Assembly (NCBI RefSeq): GCF_022374935.2
Contig: NZ_CP092430.2
Coordinates: 1,240,001-1,304,000, forward strand
Length of the DNA: 64,000 nt
Direction: 5' to 3'
Origin: Mycolicibacter virginiensis
Lineage (GTDB): Bacteria > Actinomycetota > Actinomycetes > Mycobacteriales > Mycobacteriaceae
Shown here: one piece after another, positions 1 to 7,520 of the stretch
Position numbering within the stretch: the first letter of the stretch is position 1
Layout: each line of letters begins with the position of its first letter
The notes under the pieces: generated by a model
Databases searched by the model: none
The model's input: the letters and a program-made list of their open reading frames with translations, nothing else
What the model was told of the DNA's origin: nothing
Translations under genes and position numbers: made by a program

Positions 1-1000
1 CGCTCAGGCTGGCGGCGATGATGCCGGTCTCGTCGCCCTCGCCGGAGTCGGCTGGGTCGACGCCTACGACGACCTTGACGGGTCCACGCGGTGCAGCCGG
101 TAGCCGCCAGTCGTCAAGCCATTGTCGCCTGATCAGCCCGCCTTCCGGCTCGGAGGGCACGCCGAGATACAGTGCGGCCCAGGCCCGGCCGCCGACGGCG
201 CGCTTGATCTCGGCGAACTGCTCGGCGGTGCGTCCGATGGCCGAGGTCATCGCCACGCCCGGCGGGCGGCCCAGGGCATCGGGCACGCCCGCTGCGCTGA
301 TGGCAGGGACGTTGACGTGCCGCCAGCGGCTACCCGGTTCGGCCAGCAGTTCGCCGGCCAGGTCGAACTCGCTCCACCTGGTCATCACGATCACCGCCGA
401 CCCACCGGGCATTAACCGGGTCATCAGGCTGGAGCGGAACTCGGCCAGCAGCCGCCGCCGGTAGGCGGGCGAGTCGGCCTCAGCCGCGCCCTTGACGGGA
501 TCGTCCACGCACAGCACACCGGCCCCGAAACCGGTTGTTGCGCTCAGGATTCCGCCTGCCAACATGCCACCACGGTGACCGGACACCCGCCAGCGGCCCA
601 CCGCCTGCTTGTCCTCGGCCAGCTCGATGCCCAGCTGGTCGCGGTGCTCGGCGATCAGCCGCCGCGCCTCCCGTGAATGCTCCTCGGCCAGGGCGTCGGC
701 GTAGCTCTTGACGATGATCTCGGTGTCGGGGTTGCGCGACAGCAGCCAGACCGGGAACACCTGACTGACCAGCAGGCTCTTGCCGGTACGCGGTGGACAG
801 CACAGGATGAGCCGCGAGTCCGGCGTCTGTACGGCGCGCACCAGCTCGTCGCTGATCAGCCGGATGGTCGGGGTCACGTGATAGCCGGGGATCAACCGGC
901 GGGCCAGCTCGGCCGGTGAATCGGGGCGCTGTCGCCCCCGTGCGGCCTGGAGGGCGCGGGCGGCGGCCAACGCGGCTACCGGGTTGGCAGCGGTGGTCAC
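1..1000 (-). CDS. Phage terminase large subunit (partial, runs off the left edge)
   Basis: Packaging motor ATPase-nuclease, 333 residues visible. A Walker A motif CCPPRTGKS sits at residues 67-75, a Walker B stretch VLCVDD at 162-167, and the first acidic motif of the RNase H-like nuclease domain (VVVGVDPADSG) at about 311-320, so the nuclease domain continues beyond position 1. The start is a GTG at 1000 whose next base completes the TGA stop of the upstream gene (GTGA overlap), indicating coupled translation. It is the last visible gene of the leftward operon. Family assignment rests on motif order and spacing. Confidence 0.88.
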   Translation of the reverse strand, partial: MTTAANPVAALAAARALQAARGRQRPDSPAELARRLIPGYHVTPTIRLISDELVRAVQTPDSRLILCCPPRTGKSLLVSQVFPVWLLSRNPDTEIIVKSYADALAEEHSREARRLIAEHRDQLGIELAEDKQAVGRWRVSGHRGGMLAGGILSATTGFGAGVLCVDDPVKGAAEADSPAYRRRLLAEFRSSLMTRLMPGGSAVIVMTRWSEFDLAGELLAEPGSRWRHVNVPAISAAGVPDALGRPPGVAMTSAIGRTAEQFAEIKRAVGGRAWAALYLGVPSEPEGGLIRRQWLDDWRLPAAPRGPVKVVVGVDPADSGEGDETGIIAASLS

Positions 1001-1272
1001 GCGACGCTTCGCCGTGCGCTGGAGTCGAAACCGGCGCTCGCGGCGTCCCAGAGGTCCGACCGCCGCCACTGATGGCCGCATCGGTCACAGCAGTATTCGC
1101 AGATCAGCCGCTTACCGCCGTTCCAAATCACGGCGTCCGGCTCGGTCATTGCGGCCAGGCGGGTGCAACGGTCGGCCTGGTCTCCTGGCGGGCAGCACGC
1201 CGGGCAGTAGTCGCCCATCCACGTGTCGTAGAACGGATCGACGTTCGGTGTGGTGCTGGTCGTGCCGCTCAT
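997..1272 (-). CDS. Small cysteine-rich zinc-ribbon protein of the element
   Basis: 91 residues. Two Cys clusters are visible, CPACC near the N-terminus and CEYCCDRCGHQW near the middle, which look like zinc-ribbon knuckles; no catalytic motif is seen. I chose the ATG at 1272 because a GAGGGAG-type ribosome binding site precedes it, while the longer frame upstream reads as low-complexity. Its stop overlaps the terminase start by 4 nt. HNH endonucleases often precede terminases in phages and contain Cys pairs, but no HNH histidine pattern is present here. Function unknown. Confidence 0.65.
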   Translation of the reverse strand: MSGTTSTTPNVDPFYDTWMGDYCPACCPPGDQADRCTRLAAMTEPDAVIWNGGKRLICEYCCDRCGHQWRRSDLWDAASAGFDSSARRSVA

Positions 1273-1364
1273 GGTGTTCTCCCTCGGTGGTTTTCGTTGG
1301 GGCTGGTGTCGTTGGCCGGTACACCGCGCCCCCGAGGCCAAGGGGCGCAGTGAAACCGGCTGCA

Positions 1365-1946
1365 TCAGGCGGGCGCGGCCTGCTTGGCGGTGTCGTGGGC
1401 CAGCGGCGGCACCGAGCGCAGACCGGCGCGCAGGTTGGCCAGCTGTGTGCTGGTGCTCCCACCGCCGTCATCGACCCCCAGCGCCGCCAGAACGTCGGCC
1501 TCGAACACCTCGCCGTCCCGGTGGAGTTGCTGGGCGGTGCGGATGACTGCGTGCCAGCACCGCTCAAGCAAGGGCGTAATCCCGGTGCCCAGATGCGTTC
1601 CACCGGAGGCGATCAGCACCTGGTCGTCCTTGTAGCCGCCACGCGACAGGACGGCATACGTCTCGGCCTGCGTCGGGCGGCGACCGGCACGCCAACGGGC
1701 CACTGCCCACGGCCCGGCGTAAGCGATCTCGGGGTCGCGGCCGTGGGGGCGGTCAGCGAACGTGGTCGTCCCTTGCTGGCCCCACACACGGCTGTCTGAG
1801 GCCACCGCGCTGCGCAGCTGCGCACCGAGCACCACTCCGGCGACGGCATGGGCTGATTCGTGAACACACAGCTCCAAGTGCCCACGCTCGCGGGCGGTCA
1901 GGTCGGCCAGGGTAAGCCGCCGCCGGGGTTGTCCGGTTCCGGTCAT
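1365..1946 (-). CDS. M41-like HExxH metallopeptidase of the element
   Basis: 193 residues. HESAH occurs near residue 29, matching the HExxH zinc site, followed by an AYAGPWAVARW segment and a later GYKDDQ acidic motif that could supply the third zinc ligand as in FtsH-type M41 peptidases. No AAA domain or membrane segment is attached. It overlaps the upstream gene by 4 nt (ATGA) in the same leftward operon that ends in the large terminase. A virion or host-protein processing role is possible; head maturation proteases of tailed phages are normally serine-type, so this is unusual. Confidence 0.6.
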   Translation of the reverse strand: MTGTGQPRRRLTLADLTARERGHLELCVHESAHAVAGVVLGAQLRSAVASDSRVWGQQGTTTFADRPHGRDPEIAYAGPWAVARWRAGRRPTQAETYAVLSRGGYKDDQVLIASGGTHLGTGITPLLERCWHAVIRTAQQLHRDGEVFEADVLAALGVDDGGGSTSTQLANLRAGLRSVPPLAHDTAKQAAPA

Positions 1947-2299
1947 CGGGTGTTCCTCTCGGGGGTTAGTTGGTCGATGGGCTGCGGAGTTGGGTCAGCG
2001 CCGGGAGGGTGCGGCACATAGCTGCGGACCACCCTCCCGGCGTCGGCCTTCGCAATGACAGAAGACTGAATATCGTTGCTGGACAATAGATTCCGTCTAA
2101 TACGTTCCCTGGCCTTGTCCGATCTGGCCTCCCAGCGCGCCTGGCCGGCATCGACGTAGCGGGCAAGGCAGCCGCGGCACCGCCACCCATGGACGCTGCC
2201 CGCGTACTGGAGCACCGGCCCACCGCACTCCCAGCAGCTCGGACCTGCGTAAGTGGCCTCGCAACCGGTCTCGGTCATCATCGTCATCACGGTTGTCAC
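1943..2299 (-). CDS. Small zinc-ribbon protein of the element
   Basis: 118 residues starting at a GTG that overlaps the preceding stop (GTGA). CWECGGP and CRGCL motifs form a plausible four-Cys zinc ribbon in the first third; the rest is charged and Pro-rich towards the C-terminus. It overlaps the metallopeptidase gene downstream by 4 nt. No further family recognised; a nucleic-acid-binding accessory role is an inference from the zinc ribbon and the packaging operon context. Confidence 0.6.
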   Translation of the reverse strand: MTTVMTMMTETGCEATYAGPSCWECGGPVLQYAGSVHGWRCRGCLARYVDAGQARWEARSDKARERIRRNLLSSNDIQSSVIAKADAGRVVRSYVPHPPGADPTPQPIDQLTPERNTR

Positions 2300-3117
2300 G
2301 GCGCAGGCTCCGGCGTGGTGATGGTGACGGCGGCGATTGCCGCCTCGTAGCCGATGACGACGGTGCGTTCGGCAATGGCCACGAACAGGTTGTCCCCGGT
2401 GGCCATCGTGGTTCTGACCTGCGGCTCATCGCGCCAGCCGTAGGGCTGGCTGGTGGCCACGATCATGTTCTCCAGGCCCTCGACGTAGCCGCCGCCGAAT
2501 ATCCACACGTGGCCCAGCGGTGAGGTCCAGCGGGTGCCGGACTTGAGCACCAGGCCGAACTCCTGGCTGGCCCACTGCGCCCCGGCGTGGAAGAACGTCA
2601 GCGTGTTGGTCAGCGCCGCCGCGGCCTCCAGATACCCCACCGCCTGCTTGAAGCTCGCCGCGGTCTGGGGCGTACCCAGGTCGGCGGCATCGAGCTTCAG
2701 GCGTTCGGCGAACTCCCGCTCGGCCATGACCTGCTCCTCCAGGCGGAGGATTTGGGCCGCGTTGGCGATGACCTCGGCCCGCGACGGTGCGGTCAGATCA
2801 CACTCGTCAGCAGCCCACAACACCATCGGCTCAAAGGCGTCCAGGATGTCGGGCCGGTGGCCTTGCTTGAGCTGGCCGGGTGCGGGGTCACCGCACCATG
2901 GCGCATTCCAGACCCCGGCGCTCTGGCCGTTGGGGTAGCTGTTGCCGCGGACTTCCACGCCGTGCAAGTGCCGCGACGGCTGGTCCGCGCCGATCTCGGT
3001 CCAGGCGGTGGAGGTGTACAGCCCGAAGGCGGTTGGATTGACCGGCGGCGCTTCAAAGTGCAGCGGCAACGGGTGGTCGTAGGTCTGGACAGGGAAGTCA
3101 GGCAGGCCGGTGGTCAT
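2296..3117 (-). CDS. Putative virion structural protein of the element
   Basis: 273 residues, no signal peptide or membrane segment. The central part (about residues 85-140) is an acidic helical region containing FEPMVLWAADECD followed by a Glu-rich helix, and the C-terminal part contains a GGGY turn, a run of beta-type residues and the closing IAERTVVIGYEAA strand. This pattern resembles actinophage head-associated proteins as I remember them, but I cannot assign it as a major capsid protein with certainty. It sits between two overlapping genes (ATGA at 3114-3117, GTGA at 2296-2299). Confidence 0.5.
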   Translation of the reverse strand: MTTGLPDFPVQTYDHPLPLHFEAPPVNPTAFGLYTSTAWTEIGADQPSRHLHGVEVRGNSYPNGQSAGVWNAPWCGDPAPGQLKQGHRPDILDAFEPMVLWAADECDLTAPSRAEVIANAAQILRLEEQVMAEREFAERLKLDAADLGTPQTAASFKQAVGYLEAAAALTNTLTFFHAGAQWASQEFGLVLKSGTRWTSPLGHVWIFGGGYVEGLENMIVATSQPYGWRDEPQVRTTMATGDNLFVAIAERTVVIGYEAAIAAVTITTPEPAP

Positions 3118-3824
3118 GGGGTTACTCCCATCTCCGCGAGCACTGCTCGCGGGTCGGTCGGGGTGGTGCTGGTGGTGGGCTCGGGGTGGTCCTGGGCGGT
3201 GTCCAGGCGGCGCTCCAGCTCCAGCGCGGCACGGTCAAGTGTCTGGGCCAGCAGTCGTGCCAGCCGTTCTGATCGGCTGGTCTGGCCGCGCAGTTCGTTG
3301 GCGTTGGGCGGGTACGCCCGGCCCAGCAACGCCGACAGCGGCCCATCGATGTCGTCGGCCAGTGCGGTCAGCACCGCCGCCCAGCTGCCCGCGTCCAGGG
3401 ATTCGCGGCTGATCTCGGGCAGGGCCGGTCGCGGCGCGAGGTCGATCAGCGTTGTCATCGCGTACTTGCGCTTGCCGGGCTCGTTGGCCAGGTGCGCGGT
3501 CTTGGCGTGGGCGTCGGCCTCAGCGATCCACCCCACGATGACGCCGACCAGCTCGTGGGTCGCTTCAGCCAGCCAAGCCACCGGCAACCGGAACCGGGCT
3601 GAACTCGGCGCGGCGGCAACCCGTTCGGCCAGTGGCCGAACCACGTCGGCGATCTCGCGGGCAAGGCTCCAGTCCCCGGCGTAGTGGCCGACGGTCAGTC
3701 CGGTGCGCCGCCGCTCGCGCAGCTCGGTCTGGGAGTACCGCCGCGGTGGACGCTTGGGCGCACCGGGCAGGCTGGCCAGGTGGGCGGGCGTCCCGAACCG
3801 GCGCACGGCGCGCTGCGCGATCAT
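3114..3824 (-). CDS. Conserved-looking element protein, function unknown
   Basis: 236 residues from the ATG at 3824, which overlaps the stop of the upstream 88-aa gene by 4 nt; a longer in-frame extension upstream exists but is Arg/Gly-rich noise. The protein is alpha-helical with a basic N-terminus (PKRPPRRYSQTELRERRRTG), a hydrophobic VGVIVGWIAEA-like helix near residue 95 and a Thr/Pro-rich tail. It is not recognised. Position directly upstream of the putative structural gene suggests a virion or scaffold role, which is inference only. Confidence 0.55.
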   Translation of the reverse strand: MIAQRAVRRFGTPAHLASLPGAPKRPPRRYSQTELRERRRTGLTVGHYAGDWSLAREIADVVRPLAERVAAAPSSARFRLPVAWLAEATHELVGVIVGWIAEADAHAKTAHLANEPGKRKYAMTTLIDLAPRPALPEISRESLDAGSWAAVLTALADDIDGPLSALLGRAYPPNANELRGQTSRSERLARLLAQTLDRAALELERRLDTAQDHPEPTTSTTPTDPRAVLAEMGVTP

Positions 3825-4087
3825 CGGGCCACCGCCTGGTCGTCGGTGGCGGCATCGGCGGCGTACCGGTCGATGAGGTCCAGCAGTTCGTCGGCCTGCT
3901 CGGGGCTGCTGCCCTCGCGGATCAGAAACGCCCTCGTGCGCCACCAGCTCAGCGCCGTCCGCGCCTCCTCCACGCGAGGGCCGTCGGTCTCGCCGCGGCT
4001 GGCCAGCACGCCCAGCCGGGCGCGCCAGGACTCCATGCTGCGGGTGCGGGGGTGGGCGTCGGTGGTGCTGCTGGCAGAGGTGGTCAC
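3821..4087 (-). CDS. Small element protein, first gene of the packaging operon
   Basis: 88 residues starting at a GTG at 4087. It is polar and mostly helical, ending in a Glu/Asp-rich segment (EQADELLDLIDRY). Nothing matches a known family. It opens the leftward run of seven overlapping genes ending in the large terminase, and a 12-base sequence shared with the resolvase upstream region (TACGAAATATGT on the plus strand) lies about 40 bp upstream. Confidence 0.55.
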   Translation of the reverse strand: MTTSASSTTDAHPRTRSMESWRARLGVLASRGETDGPRVEEARTALSWWRTRAFLIREGSSPEQADELLDLIDRYAADAATDDQAVAR

Positions 4088-4122
4088 GACGGCCAGTGTG
4101 CCACTAAGCCATGCAAGTTACA

Positions 4123-4134
4123 TACGAAATATGT
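4123..4134 (-). promoter_or_regulatory. Shared upstream motif, copy 1
   Basis: TACGAAATATGT is found here, upstream of the packaging operon, and again at 5968-5979 upstream of the resolvase operon, in the same orientation relative to the genes. A common promoter element or operator is inferred. Confidence 0.4.
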
Positions 4135-4212
4135 TGCGGCACAATACCTCCCATGTCGGGTAAGTGATTGCGCCGGGCCTACAACGTGGGAATTTGGCGC
4201 GGCAGACGACAA

Positions 4213-4238
4213 ACCCCGGCCCGTAATTGGGCCGGGGT
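4213..4238 (-). terminator. Intrinsic-type hairpin downstream of the nuclease cassette
   Basis: A perfect 10-bp stem (ACCCCGGCCC / GGGCCGGGGT) with a 6-nt loop lies 21 bp past the stop of the GIY-YIG gene. On the minus strand it is followed by TTTGT. It would separate the cassette transcript from the packaging operon. Confidence 0.75.
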
Positions 4239-4258
4239 CAGTCGGTGTGTCGGGCGTG

Positions 4259-4729
4259 TCAGTCAGCGTTGTTGGCGAACGGGCGGACACCGTGCTGGGC
4301 GCGGAACGCCGCAATCATCGCCCTCTCGGCGTTGCGCGCGTCGGCATCTGCGGTGACCCGCCACCCAACGATGAGGTTGCCGTGGTCTGCTAGGTGCCAG
4401 ATGCGCCGCCCGCCAGAATGTCTCGCGCTGCCACCGGCTCCATAGCGGCGGAACTGACGCACGCGGCGGTGCAGACCGTCCTGTTTGGACCCGAGGCTGG
4501 CCATGCCGATATAGACCAGGCGCTCGTGCGGTACCCAAGCGTCCTCCAGCACCGCGACCGGGACGGGCGCATCACCGCGATAGGGAGCGTCTTTGTGGAA
4601 CTCGGGAGGGGCATCGGTGGGCCTCACGACGACATAGACGCCCGCCTCCTTCGGCACATCGGCGCTGGCGAGGCCCTGGAACGTGAACCATCCGGTGAAG
4701 GCTGTCAGGTCGAGGGGATCGGTCATCAT
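4259..4729 (-). CDS. GIY-YIG family nuclease
   Basis: 156 residues. The motif set of the family is present in order: GVY near residue 30 (GIY), YIG near 73, Arg in the RRVRQF helix, Glu in NAERAMIAAF, and Asn in the terminal PFANNAD. Thus the active site appears intact. The protein is a stand-alone domain with no added DNA-binding region, unlike most homing endonucleases. It begins with ATGATG overlapping the stop of the PD-(D/E)XK gene by 4 nt and is followed by a hairpin terminator. Likely cleaves DNA; target unknown. Confidence 0.8.
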   Translation of the reverse strand: MMTDPLDLTAFTGWFTFQGLASADVPKEAGVYVVVRPTDAPPEFHKDAPYRGDAPVPVAVLEDAWVPHERLVYIGMASLGSKQDGLHRRVRQFRRYGAGGSARHSGGRRIWHLADHGNLIVGWRVTADADARNAERAMIAAFRAQHGVRPFANNAD

Positions 4730-5187
4730 GGCAGCTCTCTCGGCTGGCCGCCGAGCAGTCTAGTGATGACGGGTTCCAGCCGGTAGTAATCCATCTCGAC
4801 TTCGCGAAGGGCTTTTACGGGCGCCTCATCTACGTACCAATACAGCTGAGGCGGAGTCTGTTTCGCGTACTTGATTGCTTCTTCGATTGTGAACAGCCAC
4901 ACCGCATCACGCGACATATCGACGCAGGCAAGCCACTGCGCTTTGCAGTCAATCGGAAAGCGCCAGCCCAACGACGGCTTGCCGGTTCCGCCTGCCGGTA
5001 CCGGCTTGAGTTTCGTCTTGACCTGAATCGTGGCGGCCGACTGCTGGCCCGGCACGTACATCACCAGGTCGATGCCTGAGTCGGTGGTGAGTCGGGCGCT
5101 GTCGATGCCCAGCTTGAGCAGTTGGTACTGGACGAGCAGCTCACCGGCTGCGCCGATTGCCTGCGTGCCCAGCTTGATCTCGGTCAT
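4726..5187 (-). CDS. PD-(D/E)XK-type nuclease domain protein
   Basis: 153 residues. The N-terminal half shows the fold's signature: Glu in GAAGELLVQYQL, then SGIDLVMY, then IQVKTK, giving the E...D...QxK catalytic set of Holliday-resolvase-like or restriction-type nucleases. The C-terminal half is aromatic-rich with no recognised domain. It overlaps by 4 nt with both the resolvase upstream and the GIY-YIG gene downstream, so the three are almost certainly co-translated. No methyltransferase partner is adjacent. Confidence 0.75.
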   Translation of the reverse strand: MTEIKLGTQAIGAAGELLVQYQLLKLGIDSARLTTDSGIDLVMYVPGQQSAATIQVKTKLKPVPAGGTGKPSLGWRFPIDCKAQWLACVDMSRDAVWLFTIEEAIKYAKQTPPQLYWYVDEAPVKALREVEMDYYRLEPVITRLLGGQPRELP

Positions 5188-5927
5188 GCCACGGCGTCCT
5201 TTGCAGCTGCGCGGTCGTGGTCAAGTTGTTCGGTCACGGCCACTCCGGCTTTACTGTCGAGCACGCGGCGAACCTGGGCGGGATGCCAAGTCCGGGAGCC
5301 GCTGCCGGTGTGGATGCCGTCGGTCATGAGGTCGGCGGCGATAGCACGGAGCGAGGCACCGTCGTATGCCTCGCGGCAGATGCGCTCGACTACCTCGGCG
5401 GGCAGCTGTGAGGGCTTGCCCAGCTGCACGCCCTGTGCTTTGCGCTCGGCCAGGGCGTCCCTGGTGCGCTGGGCGATCATGTCGCGCTCGAATTGCGCGA
5501 ACACCAACAGCATGTTCATCGCCGCGCGGCCTGCCGGGGTGGCGGTGTCCATCATCATGTCGGCGGTGGTGACCACCCAGCCCTCACGGGTGGCGAGGTG
5601 GTCCAGGTCCAGGGCGTCCTTGATGGACCGGCTGATGCGGTCCAACTTGGCGGCCAACAGGATTGACGCCCGGCGGCCGGCCAGCGCGGCCAGGGCCTCG
5701 CTCATGGCTGGGCGTTTGGACGGCAACGTGGTGCCGCTGACCCCGGCGTCGGTGAACCACTCCACGACGGTGATGCCGCGGGAGGCGGCGTGCTCCTCGA
5801 TGGTGCGCCGCTGGGCATCCAGGCCCAGGCCACTGTCGGCCTGCTCGTTGGTGGACACGCGCAGGTAAGCAACGGCGGTGCCGGTCGGGGCTACAGGGCG
5901 GGTGCGGGTGACACGCTTGGTGGCCAT
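5184..5927 (-). CDS. Serine recombinase of resolvase/invertase type
   Basis: 247 residues with a resolvase catalytic domain: YLRVS with the nucleophile Ser25, a conserved LDRISRS segment around residue 100, and the FAQFERDMIAQRTRDAL helix leading to a short helix-turn-helix-like C-terminus. It lacks the long recombinase/zinc-ribbon regions of the integrase at 11041-12537, so it is probably a resolvase or inversion enzyme. It heads the nuclease cassette with 4-nt overlap. The upstream 55 bp carry an inverted TTCGTAA/TTACGAA pair that may be its binding site. Confidence 0.85.
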   Translation of the reverse strand: MATKRVTRTRPVAPTGTAVAYLRVSTNEQADSGLGLDAQRRTIEEHAASRGITVVEWFTDAGVSGTTLPSKRPAMSEALAALAGRRASILLAAKLDRISRSIKDALDLDHLATREGWVVTTADMMMDTATPAGRAAMNMLLVFAQFERDMIAQRTRDALAERKAQGVQLGKPSQLPAEVVERICREAYDGASLRAIAADLMTDGIHTGSGSRTWHPAQVRRVLDSKAGVAVTEQLDHDRAAAKDAVA

Positions 5928-5942
5928 GCCTACACCTTAACT

Positions 5943-5979
5943 TCGTAATAGTGACGGGCGTCAGTGTTACGAAATATGT
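5943..5979. promoter_or_regulatory. Inverted repeat and shared motif upstream of the resolvase cassette
   Basis: TTCGTAA and TTACGAA face each other about 19 bp apart, and the right arm is part of the 12-mer TACGAAATATGT repeated at 4123-4134. It may be a resolvase site or an operator for the cassette; this is inferred from symmetry and position. Confidence 0.45.
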
Positions 5980-5982
5980 GGG

Positions 5983-6147
5983 CTAGATCTGCCGCAGTGC
6001 GCCGATGAGTGCGGCAAGGCGCGCGTGTTCGGCTGGCGTGGCCTCGATTTCGTCGCGCTCCACGCCGTCGAGCAGCCGGGCCAGGATGTCGGCGGCGTCA
6101 TCGAGCTTGGCCAGCCGGTCCCGGTCGGATTGCTTCACCCCGGCCAT
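5983..6147 (-). CDS. Small element protein (54 aa)
   Basis: A short frame starting MAGVKQSDRDRLAKLDD and ending ALIGALRQI. It is polar, helical and of protein-like composition, and starts 15 nt after the stop of the 164-aa gene, consistent with one operon. A GGAG sits immediately before the ATG, so the GTG three codons later is an alternative start. No family recognised. Confidence 0.5.
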   Translation of the reverse strand: MAGVKQSDRDRLAKLDDAADILARLLDGVERDEIEATPAEHARLAALIGALRQI

Positions 6148-6162
6148 TCTCCAGGTTGCAGG

Positions 6163-6657
6163 TCAGAGCCGCTGAAGACCGCCGCTCGGCGACCAGCCGC
6201 GCAATGGGTCGTACTCGTCACGCCGTCCTGGAGGGATGGGAGTCGGCTCCGGCACGGGCTGAGGCTCCGGCTCGGCATCGGCCATGCCGGCGGCCATGGG
6301 CTCGGTGGCGTCAGCCACCACGGTATCGCTGGCGGCGCTGTGTGCCTCGCTGGCGGCCGAAACGGCGTCCGGTGAGGCATTGGCCGGGCTGACCGGTTCC
6401 CCGGCACGCTGGCGCGCGACGGCCAGCCATTCGGCCAGGGCGTCGGCGGGCACGCCATCGAGAGCGAGCACCTGGCGCGCGATGTCTACCTGGAGCGGCC
6501 ACAGCGGATCGTCCGGCCCGGCCACGGTGCCGAACAGCGCCCGGCACTCAGCCGCGGCGGCGGCCTCCAGGTCGGCCGGGGCCAGCTTGCCGTCGGCCAC
6601 GTCGCGGGCGACCGAGGCGGCAGCCTTGATCGCGTCCTCGGGGGTCATGGTGGTCAT
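6163..6657 (-). CDS. Element protein with acidic Pro-rich tail, unknown function
   Basis: 164 residues. The first 95 are helical (EDAIKAAASVARDV..., then a WPLQVDIARQVLAL helix); the remainder is Ala/Ser/Glu/Pro-rich and probably disordered. It overlaps the HTH gene upstream by 4 nt (ATGA). Not recognised; a scaffold-like or terminase accessory role cannot be told from sequence. Confidence 0.5.
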   Translation of the reverse strand: MTTMTPEDAIKAAASVARDVADGKLAPADLEAAAAAECRALFGTVAGPDDPLWPLQVDIARQVLALDGVPADALAEWLAVARQRAGEPVSPANASPDAVSAASEAHSAASDTVVADATEPMAAGMADAEPEPQPVPEPTPIPPGRRDEYDPLRGWSPSGGLQRL

Positions 6658-7157
6658 CGGGTGATCTCCTCAATCTCGGCGTCGATGATGTTCCCGCCGT
6701 CCAGGGCGGGCGGTGGTTCGCGGTGGGCGACCAGCGCCAGCAGCTCGGTCTCCAGCCGGTCGATGATGGCCGCCGGGTCGGCGGACACCTTCACGTCCAC
6801 CTGCTGGGCCGTCTGGACGTGCAGCCCGTTGAGCCGGGCGTCCTTCTCGATCATGTCGGCTATGGCCTTGGCGGTAGCGACCAGCGCCTGGGAGTCACCG
6901 CGCTGCTTGGCGGCGGCCAGCTCGGCGAACAGAACCGACTTGGTGATCCGCAGCCCCTCGCTGGCTGAGCGGCGCGCGGCCTCCGGCGACTCCGGCGCGG
7001 TGCGCTCCAGGTGTCGGCGCACGGCCACCTGCGCCGAGCCGCGGTTTCGGTATCCGAGGGTCTCGCTGATCTCGGCCCACGTGCGTCCTACCGCACGTAG
7101 CCGGAACGCCTCCTCGGCGCGGGCGCGGGAGTCCTGGCGGTTCATCGTCGGTGCCAT
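6654..7157 (-). CDS. HTH DNA-binding protein, possible small terminase subunit
   Basis: 167 residues from the ATG at 7157 (the frame is open to 7262, but the extra N-terminal residues look untranslated; MNRQDS at 7145 is another option). The N-terminus reads RARAEEAFRLRAVGRTWAEISETLGY, a helix-turn-helix of the type in phage small terminases and satellite regulators, followed by a helical oligomerisation-like region and an acidic tail. TGGCGACA is directly repeated just upstream of the chosen ATG, a possible operator. It sits next to the putative origin, so binding at origin or pac site is plausible. Confidence 0.55.
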   Translation of the reverse strand: MAPTMNRQDSRARAEEAFRLRAVGRTWAEISETLGYRNRGSAQVAVRRHLERTAPESPEAARRSASEGLRITKSVLFAELAAAKQRGDSQALVATAKAIADMIEKDARLNGLHVQTAQQVDVKVSADPAAIIDRLETELLALVAHREPPPALDGGNIIDAEIEEITR

Positions 7158-7277
7158 GTCGCCATTGTGTCGCCACTGCGTGCAGCCGCCGCTACGCCAG
7201 CGCGGGGTCTGTCGCGCAGCCCGTCCCGCAGCCTCGCTCGGCGCGCTCGTTGTCGTTGTCACTGCCCCTTCGGCTCG

Positions 7278-7520
7278 TATTGGCCCCCCTCCTATAGGGA
7301 GGGGCCGATACTCAATAAGGGAAGGCCCCTAATCAGCCCCTCGGACGGGGCCGATAGAAAGCGCTGGTCAGAGGCGGTTTTCTGCACCTATTGGCCCCTA
7401 TCGGCCCCAGTGCGGGGGCCGATACAGAATTGGCTATCAGCCCCTCGAAAAGGGGCCGATAGAAACCGCTGGTCAGAGGCGGTTTTGGGGGTTATCGGCG
7501 TATCGGCCCGCATCGGCCCT
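7278..7520. repeat. Iteron array, candidate replication origin of the element
   Basis: The decamer GGGGCCGATA occurs at 7301, 7347, 7415 and 7452 on the plus strand and in reverse, exactly or with one mismatch, at 7278, 7389, 7399 and 7501. Two long direct repeats (about 50 nt, 7332-7381 and 7436-7486) contain it together with a CGCTGGTCAGAGGCGG block, and several copies form GC-rich hairpins. It lies between the replication protein gene and the HTH gene, the usual place of a Rep-recognised origin in self-replicating satellites. The array is seen directly; the origin role is inference. Confidence 0.7.

Noticed and set aside
2296..3117. Confident major capsid assignment
   Set aside because: Family resemblance is from general pattern only and no diagnostic motif could be verified, so it is called only as a putative structural protein.
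7278..7520. CRISPR array
   Set aside because: The repeats are too short, in both orientations, without spacers of even length, and there are no cas genes.
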